DNA from: an uncultured Oscillospiraceae bacterium
GTDB lineage: Bacteria; Bacillota; Clostridia; Oscillospirales; Ruminococcaceae
Direction of reading: 5' to 3'
Assembly: GCA_910577365.1 (NCBI GenBank)
Contig: CAJTMU010000047.1
Coordinates: forward strand, 7,012 to 15,014
DNA: 8,003 nt
In this document: in pieces, positions 1 to 6,562 of the stretch
How positions within the stretch are numbered: position 1 is the stretch's first letter
Layout: the number at the start of each line of letters is the position of its first letter
Position numbers and translations under genes: made by a program
Notes under the pieces: generated by a model
What the model saw: only the letters and a program-made list of their open reading frames with translations
Database searches by the model: none
What the model was told of the DNA's origin: nothing

Positions 1-1
1 G

Positions 2-87
2 ATTATGCCATAAATTTTCCGAATTTGAGGCATAATTGTCTGTCGCCGCATATCCGCAAATCTTCGGTTTACGGATATGCGCGGACA
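2..87 (-). other. Tandem hairpins in a leftward leader
   Basis: Two hairpins lie side by side, just downstream of the leftward promoter at 114-142. The first pairs CGCATATCCG (47-56) with CGGATATGCG (72-81), ten of ten bases. It has outer TGTC/GACA pairs (41-44 with 84-87) and a loop that can add AAA/TTT pairs around TTCG. The second pairs ATTATGCC (2-9) with GGCATAAT (29-36), with an inner AAATT/AATTT stem. Neither is followed by a T-run inside the window, so I cannot call a terminator. They could be a structured 5' leader, an attenuator or a small RNA of a gene beyond the left edge. A minus-strand reading frame is also open from an ATG at 88-86 to the edge, but it is short and has a poor ribosome site. 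Confidence 0.55.
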
Positions 88-113
88 TCAACGTATAATA
101 AACGCCTACATTG

Positions 114-142
114 ATTATATCATCTTTATTCAACGCTGTCAA
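114..142 (-). promoter_or_regulatory. Perfect consensus sigma-A promoter, leftward
   Basis: On the minus strand the sequence reads TTGACA (142-137), a 17-base spacer, then TATAAT (119-114). Both hexamers match the housekeeping consensus exactly. The sequence upstream (143-190) is very AT-rich, as in an UP element. Transcription should start near position 107 and run left through the paired hairpins at 2-87. It lies just past the 3' end of tex on the same strand, so it starts a separate unit whose gene is outside the window. Confidence 0.85.
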
Positions 143-163
143 TAAACTTTGTTGATATTTTTG

Positions 164-194
164 AAAAATTTGCTGCAAAATGTTAATTTTTGCA
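164..194 (-). terminator. Possible weak terminator after tex
   Basis: Immediately after the tex stop codon the minus strand has a perfect 7-bp inverted repeat, TGCAAAA (194-188 on the minus strand) with TTTTGCA (180-174), loop of seven bases. A run of five T (168-164) follows after a few bases. The stem is AT-rich and the T-run is displaced, so termination would be weak. It is the only candidate between tex and the next leftward promoter. Confidence 0.3.
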
Positions 195-197
195 CAA

Positions 198-2342
198 TCA
201 GTCCTTGGGCTCTTTCATGGTAAGAGAGATACGCCCCCGCTTAACGTCCACGTCGAGCACCCACACCTTTACCACCTCGCCGACCTTCACAGCGTCCAGC
301 GGGTGCTTTATGAACCTGTCGCTCATCTGCGAGATATGCACCAGACCGTCCTCATGCACTCCTATGTCAACAAACGCGCCGAAATCTATAACGTTGCGCA
401 CCGTTCCCATAAGCTCCATGCCCTGCTTGAGGTCCTTTATCTCCATGATATCGCCGCTTCTCATAAGGGGCGGAGGCAGCTCGTCGCGCGGGTCGCGCCC
501 CGGCTTTTCAAGCTCCTTTACTATATCCGTCAGCGTGGGCAGTCCCGCGCCCGTTTCCGCGGAAATATTCTTCAGCCCTACCCTGCCGACCTTTTCGCGC
601 ACCTTTTCGGCGCTGCCAAGTTCGTCAGGCTCTATGCCGCACCTTTCGATAAGAGTTTTCGCCGCTTCGTAGGACTCGGGGTGAATTCCCGTGTTGTCCA
701 GCGGATTTTTTCCTCCCGCCACACGCAAAAATCCCGCGCACTGCTCGTAAGCCTTTGCGCCGAGCTTTTTCACCTTTAAAAGCTGCTTTCTGTCGGAGAA
801 AGCTCCGTTTTCCTCGCGGTATGCCACTATATTCTTTGCTACCGCCGCGTTAATTCCCGATATGTACGACAGCAGTGAATATGACGCGGTGTTAAGGTCA
901 ACTCCCACCGAGTTCACACAATCCTCCACAACGCCCTTTAAAGCCTCGTCCATACGCGCTTTTGGCATATCATGCTGATACTGCCCCACGCCTATGGCTT
1001 TGGGGTCTATCTTAACCAGCTCCGCCAGCGGATCCTGTAATCTCCGCGCGATAGATACCGCAGAGCGAAGTGACACGTCGTAATCGGGGAACTCCTCCGC
1101 CGCCAGCTTCGACGCGGAATACACCGAAGCTCCCGCCTCGGATACCACCATATACGAAACCTTTTGCGGCATGGTCTTGATAAGCTCCGCGGTGAACTGC
1201 TCCGTTTCGCGGGAAGCGGTTCCGTTGCCTATGGCTATGGTGGAAACATGGTGCTTTTGTATCATATCGCCGATTATGCGCTTTGACTTTTCCGTTTCCT
1301 TTCTCGGAGGAGTAAGATACACTATCGCCGTATCCAGCACCTTGCCCGTGGAGTCCACCACCGCGCACTTGCAGCCGTGTGCGTATCCCGGGTCAAGCCC
1401 CAGCGTAACGGTATTCTTGACGGGCGGAGCCATGATGAGCTGCCTTAAATTGGAGGCGAACACTTTTATCGCCCCCTCCTGAGCACCGGCGGAAAGCTCC
1501 GCTCTTACTTCCCTCTCGATAGAAGGGAAAACAAGGCGCTTGCAGCTGTCCTCGCACGCCGCCTTTACCAGCGCTCCGCAGGCGCCGTCGTTCTTTACGA
1601 ACTCTTTCACGCAAAGGCTCTCCCCTGCTCCCTCGGGCAGCTCCACGGACACCTTAAGCGCGTCCTCCTTCTCTCCCCTGTCAAGCGCGAGTATCCTGTG
1701 CCCCGCTATTTTCTTCACAGGCTCGGAAAACTCGAAATAATTCTTATACACCTCGTCGGAATCCTCCGCTGCGGCTTTTGAGGAAATAAGTCCCCGCGAA
1801 AAAAACAGCTCCCTGAGCTTCTTTCTGAACTCCGCGTTGTCCGAAATATCCTCCGCGATGATATCCATCGCGCCCTGCAAAGCGTCCTCGACGGCGGGAA
1901 CATTCTCGTTTACAAATCCCTCCGCTTCCTTTTCGGGAACGATATCGCGGCGCTGTTCCATGATAAGCTCCGCAAGCGGCTCAAGCCCCTTTTCGCGCGC
2001 CACGGAAGCCCTTGTTTTGCGCTTGGGCTTGAACGGGCGGTAGATGTCCTCTACCTCCACCAGCGTTACCGCGTTCTCTATCGCTTTGGCAAGCTCATCG
2101 GTCATTTTTTCCTGCTCGGTAATGGAGGAAATTATTTCCTCCTTTCTCTTTTCAAGATTTCGCAGATATGTAAGCCTGTCCGAAAGCTCACGCAGCACGG
2201 TATCGTCCAGCGAGCCTGTCTGCTCTTTTCTGTACCGCGCGATAAACGGTATAGTCTTATCGTCGTCGATAAGCGCCACTGTATTGTCCACCTGCTCCTG
2301 CCGAAGATTAAATTCCTTTGCGAGCATCTGATTGATATTCAT
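198..2342 (-). CDS. tex: Tex family transcription accessory / S1 RNA-binding protein
   Basis: This 714-residue protein matches the Tex family in length and domain order. Tex is a cytoplasmic nucleic-acid-binding protein linked to transcription and RNA fate. The helical Tex N-terminal region fills about residues 1-300, including the family stretch IPFIARYRKEQTG (31-43) and DIYRPFKPKRKTRA (99-112). A YqgF/RNase H-like domain starts at TLGLDPGYAHG (313-323). A helix-hairpin-helix region spans about 480-545 (NTASYSLLSYISGI, then FSDRKQLLKVKKLG). A C-terminal S1 domain occupies about 637-710 (GTVRNVIDFGAFVDIGVHEDGLVH to RGRISLTMKE). The ATG at 2342 is preceded by a GGGGG ribosome site about six bases upstream. 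The gene is intact and monocistronic in this view, with its own promoter at 2419-2447. The family call is secure; the exact cellular role in this organism is not shown. Confidence 0.96.
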   Translation of the reverse strand: MNINQMLAKEFNLRQEQVDNTVALIDDDKTIPFIARYRKEQTGSLDDTVLRELSDRLTYLRNLEKRKEEIISSITEQEKMTDELAKAIENAVTLVEVEDIYRPFKPKRKTRASVAREKGLEPLAELIMEQRRDIVPEKEAEGFVNENVPAVEDALQGAMDIIAEDISDNAEFRKKLRELFFSRGLISSKAAAEDSDEVYKNYFEFSEPVKKIAGHRILALDRGEKEDALKVSVELPEGAGESLCVKEFVKNDGACGALVKAACEDSCKRLVFPSIEREVRAELSAGAQEGAIKVFASNLRQLIMAPPVKNTVTLGLDPGYAHGCKCAVVDSTGKVLDTAIVYLTPPRKETEKSKRIIGDMIQKHHVSTIAIGNGTASRETEQFTAELIKTMPQKVSYMVVSEAGASVYSASKLAAEEFPDYDVSLRSAVSIARRLQDPLAELVKIDPKAIGVGQYQHDMPKARMDEALKGVVEDCVNSVGVDLNTASYSLLSYISGINAAVAKNIVAYREENGAFSDRKQLLKVKKLGAKAYEQCAGFLRVAGGKNPLDNTGIHPESYEAAKTLIERCGIEPDELGSAEKVREKVGRVGLKNISAETGAGLPTLTDIVKELEKPGRDPRDELPPPLMRSGDIMEIKDLKQGMELMGTVRNVIDFGAFVDIGVHEDGLVHISQMSDRFIKHPLDAVKVGEVVKVWVLDVDVKRGRISLTMKEPKD

Positions 2343-2418
2343 TTGTTACCCCCGTTGATTTTCTGATAGATATCGCTCCGTCACTTTAAACAAACCGCCG
2401 AGCGCATATCCGAAAATT

Positions 2419-2447
2419 ATTATAGCATATTTTAGCAGATTTTGCAA
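2419..2447 (-). promoter_or_regulatory. tex promoter with extended -10
   Basis: The minus strand has TTGCAA (2447-2442, four of six consensus bases), a 17-base spacer and TATAAT (2424-2419), preceded by TGC, which is an extended -10. The expected start is near 2412, giving a tex leader of about 70 bases. The first ten transcribed bases are CGGATATGCG (2412-2403), the same 10-mer that forms the arms of the hairpin at 47-81. Confidence 0.75.
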
Positions 2448-2456
2448 GCTAACGGG

Positions 2457-2485
2457 TTGTTTTTTTTTACGGGGTATGTTATAAT
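2457..2485 (+). promoter_or_regulatory. Rightward extended -10 promoter, divergent from tex
   Basis: TATAAT (2480-2485) is preceded by TGT, an extended -10. A weak -35, TTGTTT (2457-2462), lies 17 bases upstream and overlaps a run of nine T (2460-2468). It is back to back with the tex promoter: the two -35 elements are nine bases apart. The start would be near 2492. The first gene on this strand begins only at 2754, so the transcript would have a leader of about 260 bases or be a separate RNA. Confidence 0.5.
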
Positions 2486-2500
2486 GCAAGAAGTTGATAC

Positions 2501-2629
2501 TTGTCGTCTGCCTTACAGTTGGCAGTTAAGGCATCCGCCTCACGGCGGGTAAAAATTAAAAATTTTGTCGTCAAAGCGGACACATTAACTGCATACCGTG
2601 CACTGTCAACCGTATGACCGCCCGCACGG
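2501..2629 (+). repeat. Hairpin-rich intergenic block, likely repeat or RNA
   Basis: No convincing gene lies between 2343 and 2753. This block is dense in inverted repeats: CTGCC/GGCAG (2508-2512, 2521-2525); ATCCGCC/GGCGGGT (2533-2539, 2544-2550, one G-T pair, TCAC loop); AAAATT/AATTTT (2552-2557, 2561-2566); CCGTGC/GCACGG (2596-2601, 2624-2629). A longer-range pair, GCAGTTAA (2522-2529) with TTAACTGC (2585-2592), competes with the first. TTGTCGTC occurs as a direct repeat at 2501-2508 and 2565-2572. It resembles the dispersed palindromic intergenic repeats common in clostridial genomes, or a structured RNA made from the promoter at 2457-2485. I do not recognise a named family. Confidence 0.4.
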
Positions 2630-2690
2630 AAAATTCAAGTATTGATGAGTTTTACATAAAATATGGTGTGAAAATCGAGGGGTAAATTAT

Positions 2691-2719
2691 TTGACAATTT
2701 AACGACTATTTGATATAAT
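2691..2719 (+). promoter_or_regulatory. Perfect consensus promoter of the serine hydrolase operon
   Basis: TTGACA (2691-2696), a 17-base spacer and TATAAT (2714-2719) match the consensus in all twelve bases. The start should be near 2726, giving a short leader of about 28 bases to the ATG at 2754 with its GGGAG ribosome site (2742-2746). No clear operator palindrome overlaps it. It is likely to drive the three plus-strand genes up to 5453, since no other promoter is evident in the gaps. Confidence 0.88.
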
Positions 2720-2753
2720 AAATCGTCCTATAAAATTCATTGGGAGTGTTGAA

Positions 2754-3761
2754 ATGAGTATAAAACAAATGATTGACAACGGTTTTAGGGGAAATATATA
2801 TGTTGTTCGGGACGGCAAAATCTTATGTGAAAGTGTGACCGGATTTTCCGATTTGCCCAATGAAATCCCTAATTCGATAGAAACAAAGTTTGCAAGCGCG
2901 TCGGCGGGAAAGGTATTTGTAGCCGTGGGAATATTGCAGCTTATTGAACGGGGAAAAATAAGGTTTGACGACACATTGCGCATGCTGTCGGATATTCCGT
3001 TAAATAATATTGATAAGGACGTTACGGTCAGACAGCTTTTAACCCATACTTCGGGCGTTCCGGATTATTTTGATGAAAGCGTTATGGACGAATATGAAGA
3101 ATTATGGACCGATTATCCCAATTATAAAATCAGACATAACAACGATCTGCTTCCGTTGTTTATAAACAAGCCTATGATGTATCCCAAAGGCGAAAAATTT
3201 CAGTACAATAATTCGGGATACGTTTTGCTTGCAATGATAATAGAAAATGTCACGGGAATGTATTTTGACCAATATCTTAAAAACAATGTTTTTGACGTAT
3301 GCGGCATGAACTCAACGGGTTATTATGAGTTGGACAAACTGCCGGCCAAATGTGCAAACAACTATATTTATTGCAATGATACAAATGACTACCGCACAAA
3401 TATATTTTCCGTTGACGCAAAGGGCACCGGCGCGGGCGGGGCGTTTATAACGGTCAGAGATATCGTTGGTTTCTGGACTAATTTGCTGGAAGGAAATCTG
3501 ATTTCAAAAGCGCTTGTTTCGGATATGCTCAGCAAGCAGAGCGGTGACGGCGCCGACCCGGAAGAAGGATATTACGGCTATGGTATGTGGATAATCGATA
3601 ACCCCAACGGTAAGGATCTTGCGTATTTTCAAGGCTGTGACCCGGGAGTAAGCTTTATATCGGAATACAATCCGAATAACGGTATTATTTCCGTTTTGGT
3701 TAGCAATTACGGAGATAATGTTTGGAGGGAAATGAGAAAAATAAGAGATTTACTGTACTAA
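2754..3761 (+). CDS. Beta-lactamase-fold serine hydrolase (class C/PBP-like)
   Basis: This 335-residue protein belongs to the serine beta-lactamase/penicillin-binding-protein-like superfamily (esterases, peptidases and class C-like enzymes). The catalytic SxxK is S50-A-G-K53. The conserved TVRQLLTHTSGVPDY (91-105) follows. The YxN motif is Y151-N-N153 in YNNSGY. The third motif, usually H-x-G or K-T-G, appears as FQGCDPG (292-298), so the glycine is kept but the basic residue is not. There is no signal peptide, so it is probably cytoplasmic and unlikely to be a secreted antibiotic-resistance enzyme. The ATG at 2754 has a GGGAG site seven bases upstream. GC is near 40% by hand count over 2761-2880, lower than the downstream genes, which suggests separate acquisition. 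It is followed 39 bases later by the FNT-like gene. The substrate is unknown. Confidence 0.9.
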   Translation: MSIKQMIDNGFRGNIYVVRDGKILCESVTGFSDLPNEIPNSIETKFASASAGKVFVAVGILQLIERGKIRFDDTLRMLSDIPLNNIDKDVTVRQLLTHTSGVPDYFDESVMDEYEELWTDYPNYKIRHNNDLLPLFINKPMMYPKGEKFQYNNSGYVLLAMIIENVTGMYFDQYLKNNVFDVCGMNSTGYYELDKLPAKCANNYIYCNDTNDYRTNIFSVDAKGTGAGGAFITVRDIVGFWTNLLEGNLISKALVSDMLSKQSGDGADPEEGYYGYGMWIIDNPNGKDLAYFQGCDPGVSFISEYNPNNGIISVLVSNYGDNVWREMRKIRDLLY

Positions 3762-3800
3762 AGCAATTCGATTTTGAAAATCCAAGTAAGGACGTTTAAT

Positions 3801-4469
3801 ATGGAAAATACATCAACTGTCAGAAAAATCATATCCCAATTCTTTTTGGGAGTATTAGCGGGAATGATGATAGGCATAGGCGGCTGCGTAAGCCTGTCGT
3901 GCGATAATCGTTACATAGGCGCGCTGCTGTTCTCGCTGGGGCTGTTCGCGATAATACAGTTCGGGTTCGGGCTGTTTACGGGCAAGGTGGGATATATCCC
4001 GCTGCGCAAGCCGCGGTATCTGTCGGAATGCCTGTTCACCCTGCTCGGGAACGCCTTTGGAACGTTTCTCGACGCTTTTCTGCTGAACTTCACAAGGATA
4101 AGCCCCGCGATACGCGAAAAAGCGATGGCAAGCGTTGAGGCAAAGCTGAACGATACCATACCGAGTATGTTTATTTTAGCGGTATTCTGCGGAATGCTGA
4201 TGTTTCTTGCCGTGGACAACGCGCGGATATCACGCGCCGAAGGCGGTCATATTGAAAAAACGGTCGGCACTATGCTCTGCATAATGGTATTTATAATTTG
4301 CGGCTTTAACCACTGTATCGCGGATATGTTTTATCTGTTCCTCACAAACCGCATAGCGGACGCGTATGTATACCTGCCCGCGGTTATAATCGGAAACTCC
4401 GTGGGCGGAATGATTATCCCTCTGATAAAAATGCTTACCGACAAGCCGTTTGAACGTTCGGACAGCTGA
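3801..4469 (+). CDS. Formate/nitrite transporter (FNT) family membrane protein
   Basis: The 222-residue protein has about six hydrophobic segments (roughly 11-33, 38-60, 74-96, 121-138, 155-172, 188-211), as in FNT channels, which move formate, nitrite or hydrosulfide across the cytoplasmic membrane as pentamers. Family marks are GFGLFTGKV (55-63), corresponding to the GAELFTG signature; LLGNAFGTFL (81-90); GFNHCIADMF (168-177), matching GFEHSIANM of FocA with the central pore histidine at H171; and GNSVGGM (198-204). The acidic residue of the first signature is replaced by glycine, and the protein is shorter than FocA. I chose the ATG at 3801 because AAGGA lies eight bases upstream; a TTG at 3774 would add nine residues but lacks a site. 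It ends 15 bases before the GH26 gene, so the two are very likely co-transcribed. The transported ion cannot be read from the sequence. Confidence 0.82.
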   Translation: MENTSTVRKIISQFFLGVLAGMMIGIGGCVSLSCDNRYIGALLFSLGLFAIIQFGFGLFTGKVGYIPLRKPRYLSECLFTLLGNAFGTFLDAFLLNFTRISPAIREKAMASVEAKLNDTIPSMFILAVFCGMLMFLAVDNARISRAEGGHIEKTVGTMLCIMVFIICGFNHCIADMFYLFLTNRIADAYVYLPAVIIGNSVGGMIIPLIKMLTDKPFERSDS

Positions 4470-4484
4470 TTGAAAGGAGATACC

Positions 4485-5453
4485 ATGAGCAATAAGATAT
4501 TTACCCCCTGCAACCCGAACGCGCAGGAATGCGTCAAAAATGTTATGAAATACCTCTCAGATATCACCGGCACGGGTGTTATAACGGGTCAGCACACACA
4601 AACCATGAATCAGGAAGAATTGTACTATATCGAGAGCGTTACGGGAAAAAAGCCTGCTCTTCTGGGGTTTGAGCTGCTTTCCTACTCGCCGAACATCAAC
4701 TACTCCGATACCGATAAGGAATGTATGGACGAAGTCTCTGATAACTACGGTACTTTGAAACGAGCGTGGGAATGGGCAGAGGCGGGTGGATTGCTCACCT
4801 TTACGTGGCACTGGTTTTCACCGCTCGGCGGGCACTCAAAGTCCTTTTTCAGCGTGAATACGGATTTTGACGCTTCCAAAGCGGTCATTGACGGAACTCC
4901 CGAAAACAAGGCTTTACTGTCCGACATGGACATGATGGCGGGGCTTCTCCGTCCTTTTTGCGAAAGAAATATCCCCATTTTATGGCGGCCGTTTCATGAG
5001 GGAGACGGCGACTGGTTCTGGTGGGGCGCGAAGGGCGCGGACACTGTGAAAAAGCTGTTTCGCATAATGTACGAGCGGTATACGCATATCCATGGACTGA
5101 ACAATCTTATATGGGTATGGAACGCCCCCAAGCCCGACTACTACCCCGGCGACGATGTTGTGGATATTATATCCCGCGATATGTACCCGCCCGAGCATTC
5201 CCACACAAGCCGCGCGGAGATGTACCGCGAGCTTATCAAAATCACAGATACTCCGAAAATCGCCTTTATAGGTGAAACGGGCACATTACCATCGATCGAC
5301 GATATCATCGGCGAGAAAATCGGTTGGGCAGGCTATATGGCATGGTCTAAGGAGTTTGTGCTTTCGGAGCAGTATACGACAAAAGAATCGCTCCGCAAGA
5401 TATACAACAGCCCTTATGCGATAACACTTGACAGGCTCCCGAAATTATATTGA
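4485..5453 (+). CDS. Glycoside hydrolase family 26 (beta-mannanase type)
   Basis: This 322-residue protein is a near-complete single GH26 domain. GH26 enzymes are retaining hydrolases, mostly beta-1,4-mannanases or mannobiose-releasing enzymes. GVITGQHTQ (31-39) is the N-terminal family stretch and TWHWFSP (107-113) holds a conserved active-site histidine. RPFHEGDGDWFWWG (168-181) carries the acid/base glutamate E172, and IGETG (262-266) carries the nucleophile E264. No signal peptide, carbohydrate-binding module or anchor is present, so it should act in the cytoplasm on imported oligosaccharides. The ATG at 4485 has a strong AAAGGAGA site (4473-4480); a TTG at 4470 would start before that site and is unlikely. 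It follows the FNT gene by 15 bases. No sugar transporter or mannoside phosphorylase is next to it, so the manno-oligosaccharide substrate is inferred from the family only. Confidence 0.92.
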   Translation: MSNKIFTPCNPNAQECVKNVMKYLSDITGTGVITGQHTQTMNQEELYYIESVTGKKPALLGFELLSYSPNINYSDTDKECMDEVSDNYGTLKRAWEWAEAGGLLTFTWHWFSPLGGHSKSFFSVNTDFDASKAVIDGTPENKALLSDMDMMAGLLRPFCERNIPILWRPFHEGDGDWFWWGAKGADTVKKLFRIMYERYTHIHGLNNLIWVWNAPKPDYYPGDDVVDIISRDMYPPEHSHTSRAEMYRELIKITDTPKIAFIGETGTLPSIDDIIGEKIGWAGYMAWSKEFVLSEQYTTKESLRKIYNSPYAITLDRLPKLY

Positions 5454-5480
5454 AAAACTGCCCGATTTTATATCGGGCAG
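5453..5480 (-). terminator. Intrinsic terminator for leftward transcripts
   Basis: A perfect 9-bp stem, CTGCCCGAT (5458-5466) with ATCGGGCAG (5472-5480), encloses a five-base loop. On the minus strand it is followed at once by five T (5457-5453), the form of a factor-independent terminator. On the plus strand no T-run follows (CCGGTCTGTATATAAAG), so it is a poorer stop for the GH26 transcript although it lies four bases past that stop codon. It probably ends transcripts from the alpha/beta hydrolase and, by read-through, leuB. Confidence 0.8.
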
Positions 5481-5525
5481 CCGGTCTGTATATAAAGTTG
5501 ACCAAGAGCGGATTATTTAAAAAAA

Positions 5526-5551
5526 TTGTCCCTTTTATCTCTTGTGTTGCT
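5526..5551 (-). repeat. Left terminal inverted repeat
   Basis: Starts TTGTCCCTTTTA and ends TTGTGTTGCT. It is the reverse complement of 6546-6571 except at 5538 and 5541. Read on the minus strand, its inner part encodes the last four residues QHKR and a TAA stop, preceded directly by an in-frame TAG, so no longer gene remains on this side. Similarity to the other copy stops sharply at 5551. Confidence 0.8.
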
Positions 5552-5631
5552 AATGATTGATTTTCAAAATTCTTCGTCGAAGCGCCAAACTAAACGATAC
5601 TCTATATAACAGATATAAATTTGACAGTCTG

Positions 5632-6447
5632 TTATTGTAATTGTTTGACTAATCTTTCGATTAGCCGATTAATGATTTCCGGTTTATCGGTGTTTGAATT
5701 GTGTCCGGCGTCCTTAATCCATTCCAGTGGAATACCTGTATTTTTATGCCATGCCTTATTATATCGAACACATGATCCGGCACGATCCTGTTCTCCGCAA
5801 ATCAGCAATGCAGGACATTTGATTTCATATGGTAAATCCATTTCCATTGCATTTGCAAGAATTTTGAATCCATGACCCGCTATCTGGGAATATCGCTTTA
5901 TGTCTTCATCATATTCCATCATAATTTCATACATTAGCTTCCTTCCGTATTCAGATACTGCAACGCCGTTTGTCCCCGACTTTAACAGAAGTTTCCAAGG
6001 ATAATAAAAATAAACGGTTTCCATCCGCTTTAATAACCAGATTTCCAGTCCGGTTACATACTTTCTCTGCAATGGAGCTGAATCAATAGAAACAAATCCT
6101 TTTAAGCTCTCTTGATATAATTCGGCATAGACCTGCCCGACATAGCCGCCCATAGATTGTCCTACAATAACAGGTTTTGTTATGTTTTCCTGCTTAAAAA
6201 TTCCATTTAACCATTTTGCTTTATCAAAAAGATCAAAGTCAAACCTAAATGGCCAAGAGGCTGCGTGAGCAGGCGCATCCCAAACCAAAACATTGTATTT
6301 ACTCTTGAAGTGTTCAATTTGTTTTTCAAATAATCTATGGTCTGCTGTCAATCCGGGCAGAAACACCAGTGTTACAATATCAGTATCAATCATATGAATC
6401 CAATAATGAATCGCGCCTAATGACGTTATATATGTTTTTTCAAGCAT
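5632..6447 (-). CDS. Alpha/beta hydrolase
   Basis: A 271-residue cytoplasmic alpha/beta-hydrolase-fold enzyme. The nucleophile elbow is GQSMGG (96-101) with S98. The acid is probably D221 in CGEQDRAG, and the histidine H249 in DAGHNSN. FLPGLTADHR (29-38) is the oxyanion-hole strand and loop, and VLVWDAPAHAASW (53-65) is the usual D-x-x-G-H-G-like segment with alanine replacing the glycines. There is no signal peptide. The ATG at 6447 has AGGA five bases upstream. No strong promoter is visible between 6448 and 6571; TAAAAT about 40 bases upstream with a poor -35 is the best candidate, and read-through from leuB is possible. The gene is low in GC and lies inside inverted repeats, which suggests cargo of a mobile unit. 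Substrate class (ester, lactone, peptide or C-C bond) cannot be decided. Confidence 0.9.
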   Translation of the reverse strand: MLEKTYITSLGAIHYWIHMIDTDIVTLVFLPGLTADHRLFEKQIEHFKSKYNVLVWDAPAHAASWPFRFDFDLFDKAKWLNGIFKQENITKPVIVGQSMGGYVGQVYAELYQESLKGFVSIDSAPLQRKYVTGLEIWLLKRMETVYFYYPWKLLLKSGTNGVAVSEYGRKLMYEIMMEYDEDIKRYSQIAGHGFKILANAMEMDLPYEIKCPALLICGEQDRAGSCVRYNKAWHKNTGIPLEWIKDAGHNSNTDKPEIINRLIERLVKQLQ

Positions 6448-6490
6448 TTTTCTTCCTACCTCTGCTGATAATCTTCATTTTAACCATTTC

Positions 6491-6562
6491 ATGGCCGATT
6501 TGGAATTTCAAGCGGCAATTCGTAAAATCGCCAGTGCTATGAGCCAGCAACACAAAAGGTAA
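6491..6562 (+). pseudogene. 3' remnant of an unknown gene at the cassette's right end
   Basis: A plus-strand frame from the ATG at 6491 to the TAA at 6560 encodes 23 residues beginning MADLEFQAAIRKIASA and ending SQQHKR. The frame stays open further upstream into the hydrolase start region, with no ribosome site at the ATG. It reads as an amphipathic, protein-like tail. The last four codons and stop lie inside the right inverted repeat, and the two differences from the left repeat fall at third positions of the Lys and Arg codons, both synonymous. This suggests the tail of a mobile-element gene once running to the element end. I do not recognise the parent protein. Confidence 0.35.

Noticed and set aside
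2..88. Minus-strand frame open from ATG at 88-86 to the left edge (about 29 codons)
   Set aside because: An open run of this length has a fair chance of occurring at random, the ribosome site is poor, and the same bases form two hairpins.
94..99. Plus-strand TATAAT
   Set aside because: No acceptable -35 lies 16-18 bases upstream; the sequence there is ACGGAT.
180..779. Long plus-strand open frames opposite tex (also 190-672, 1171-1482, and minus 1012-1368)
   Set aside because: They overlap the well-supported tex frame, have no ribosome site or recognisable domain, and are typical shadows of a higher-GC coding gene.
2614..2685. Small plus-strand ORF of 23 codons starting MTARTENSSIDEF
   Set aside because: No Shine-Dalgarno sequence, overlaps a hairpin arm, and no family resemblance; could be a gene remnant but nothing supports it.
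5621..5626. TTGACA as a plus-strand promoter -35
   Set aside because: No -10-like hexamer at the right spacing; the region enters the antisense of the hydrolase gene.
5606..5635. Inverted repeat ATAACAGA/TCTGTTAT at the hydrolase stop codon as a terminator
   Set aside because: The 8-bp stem is AT-rich with a 14-base loop and no T-run follows on either strand.
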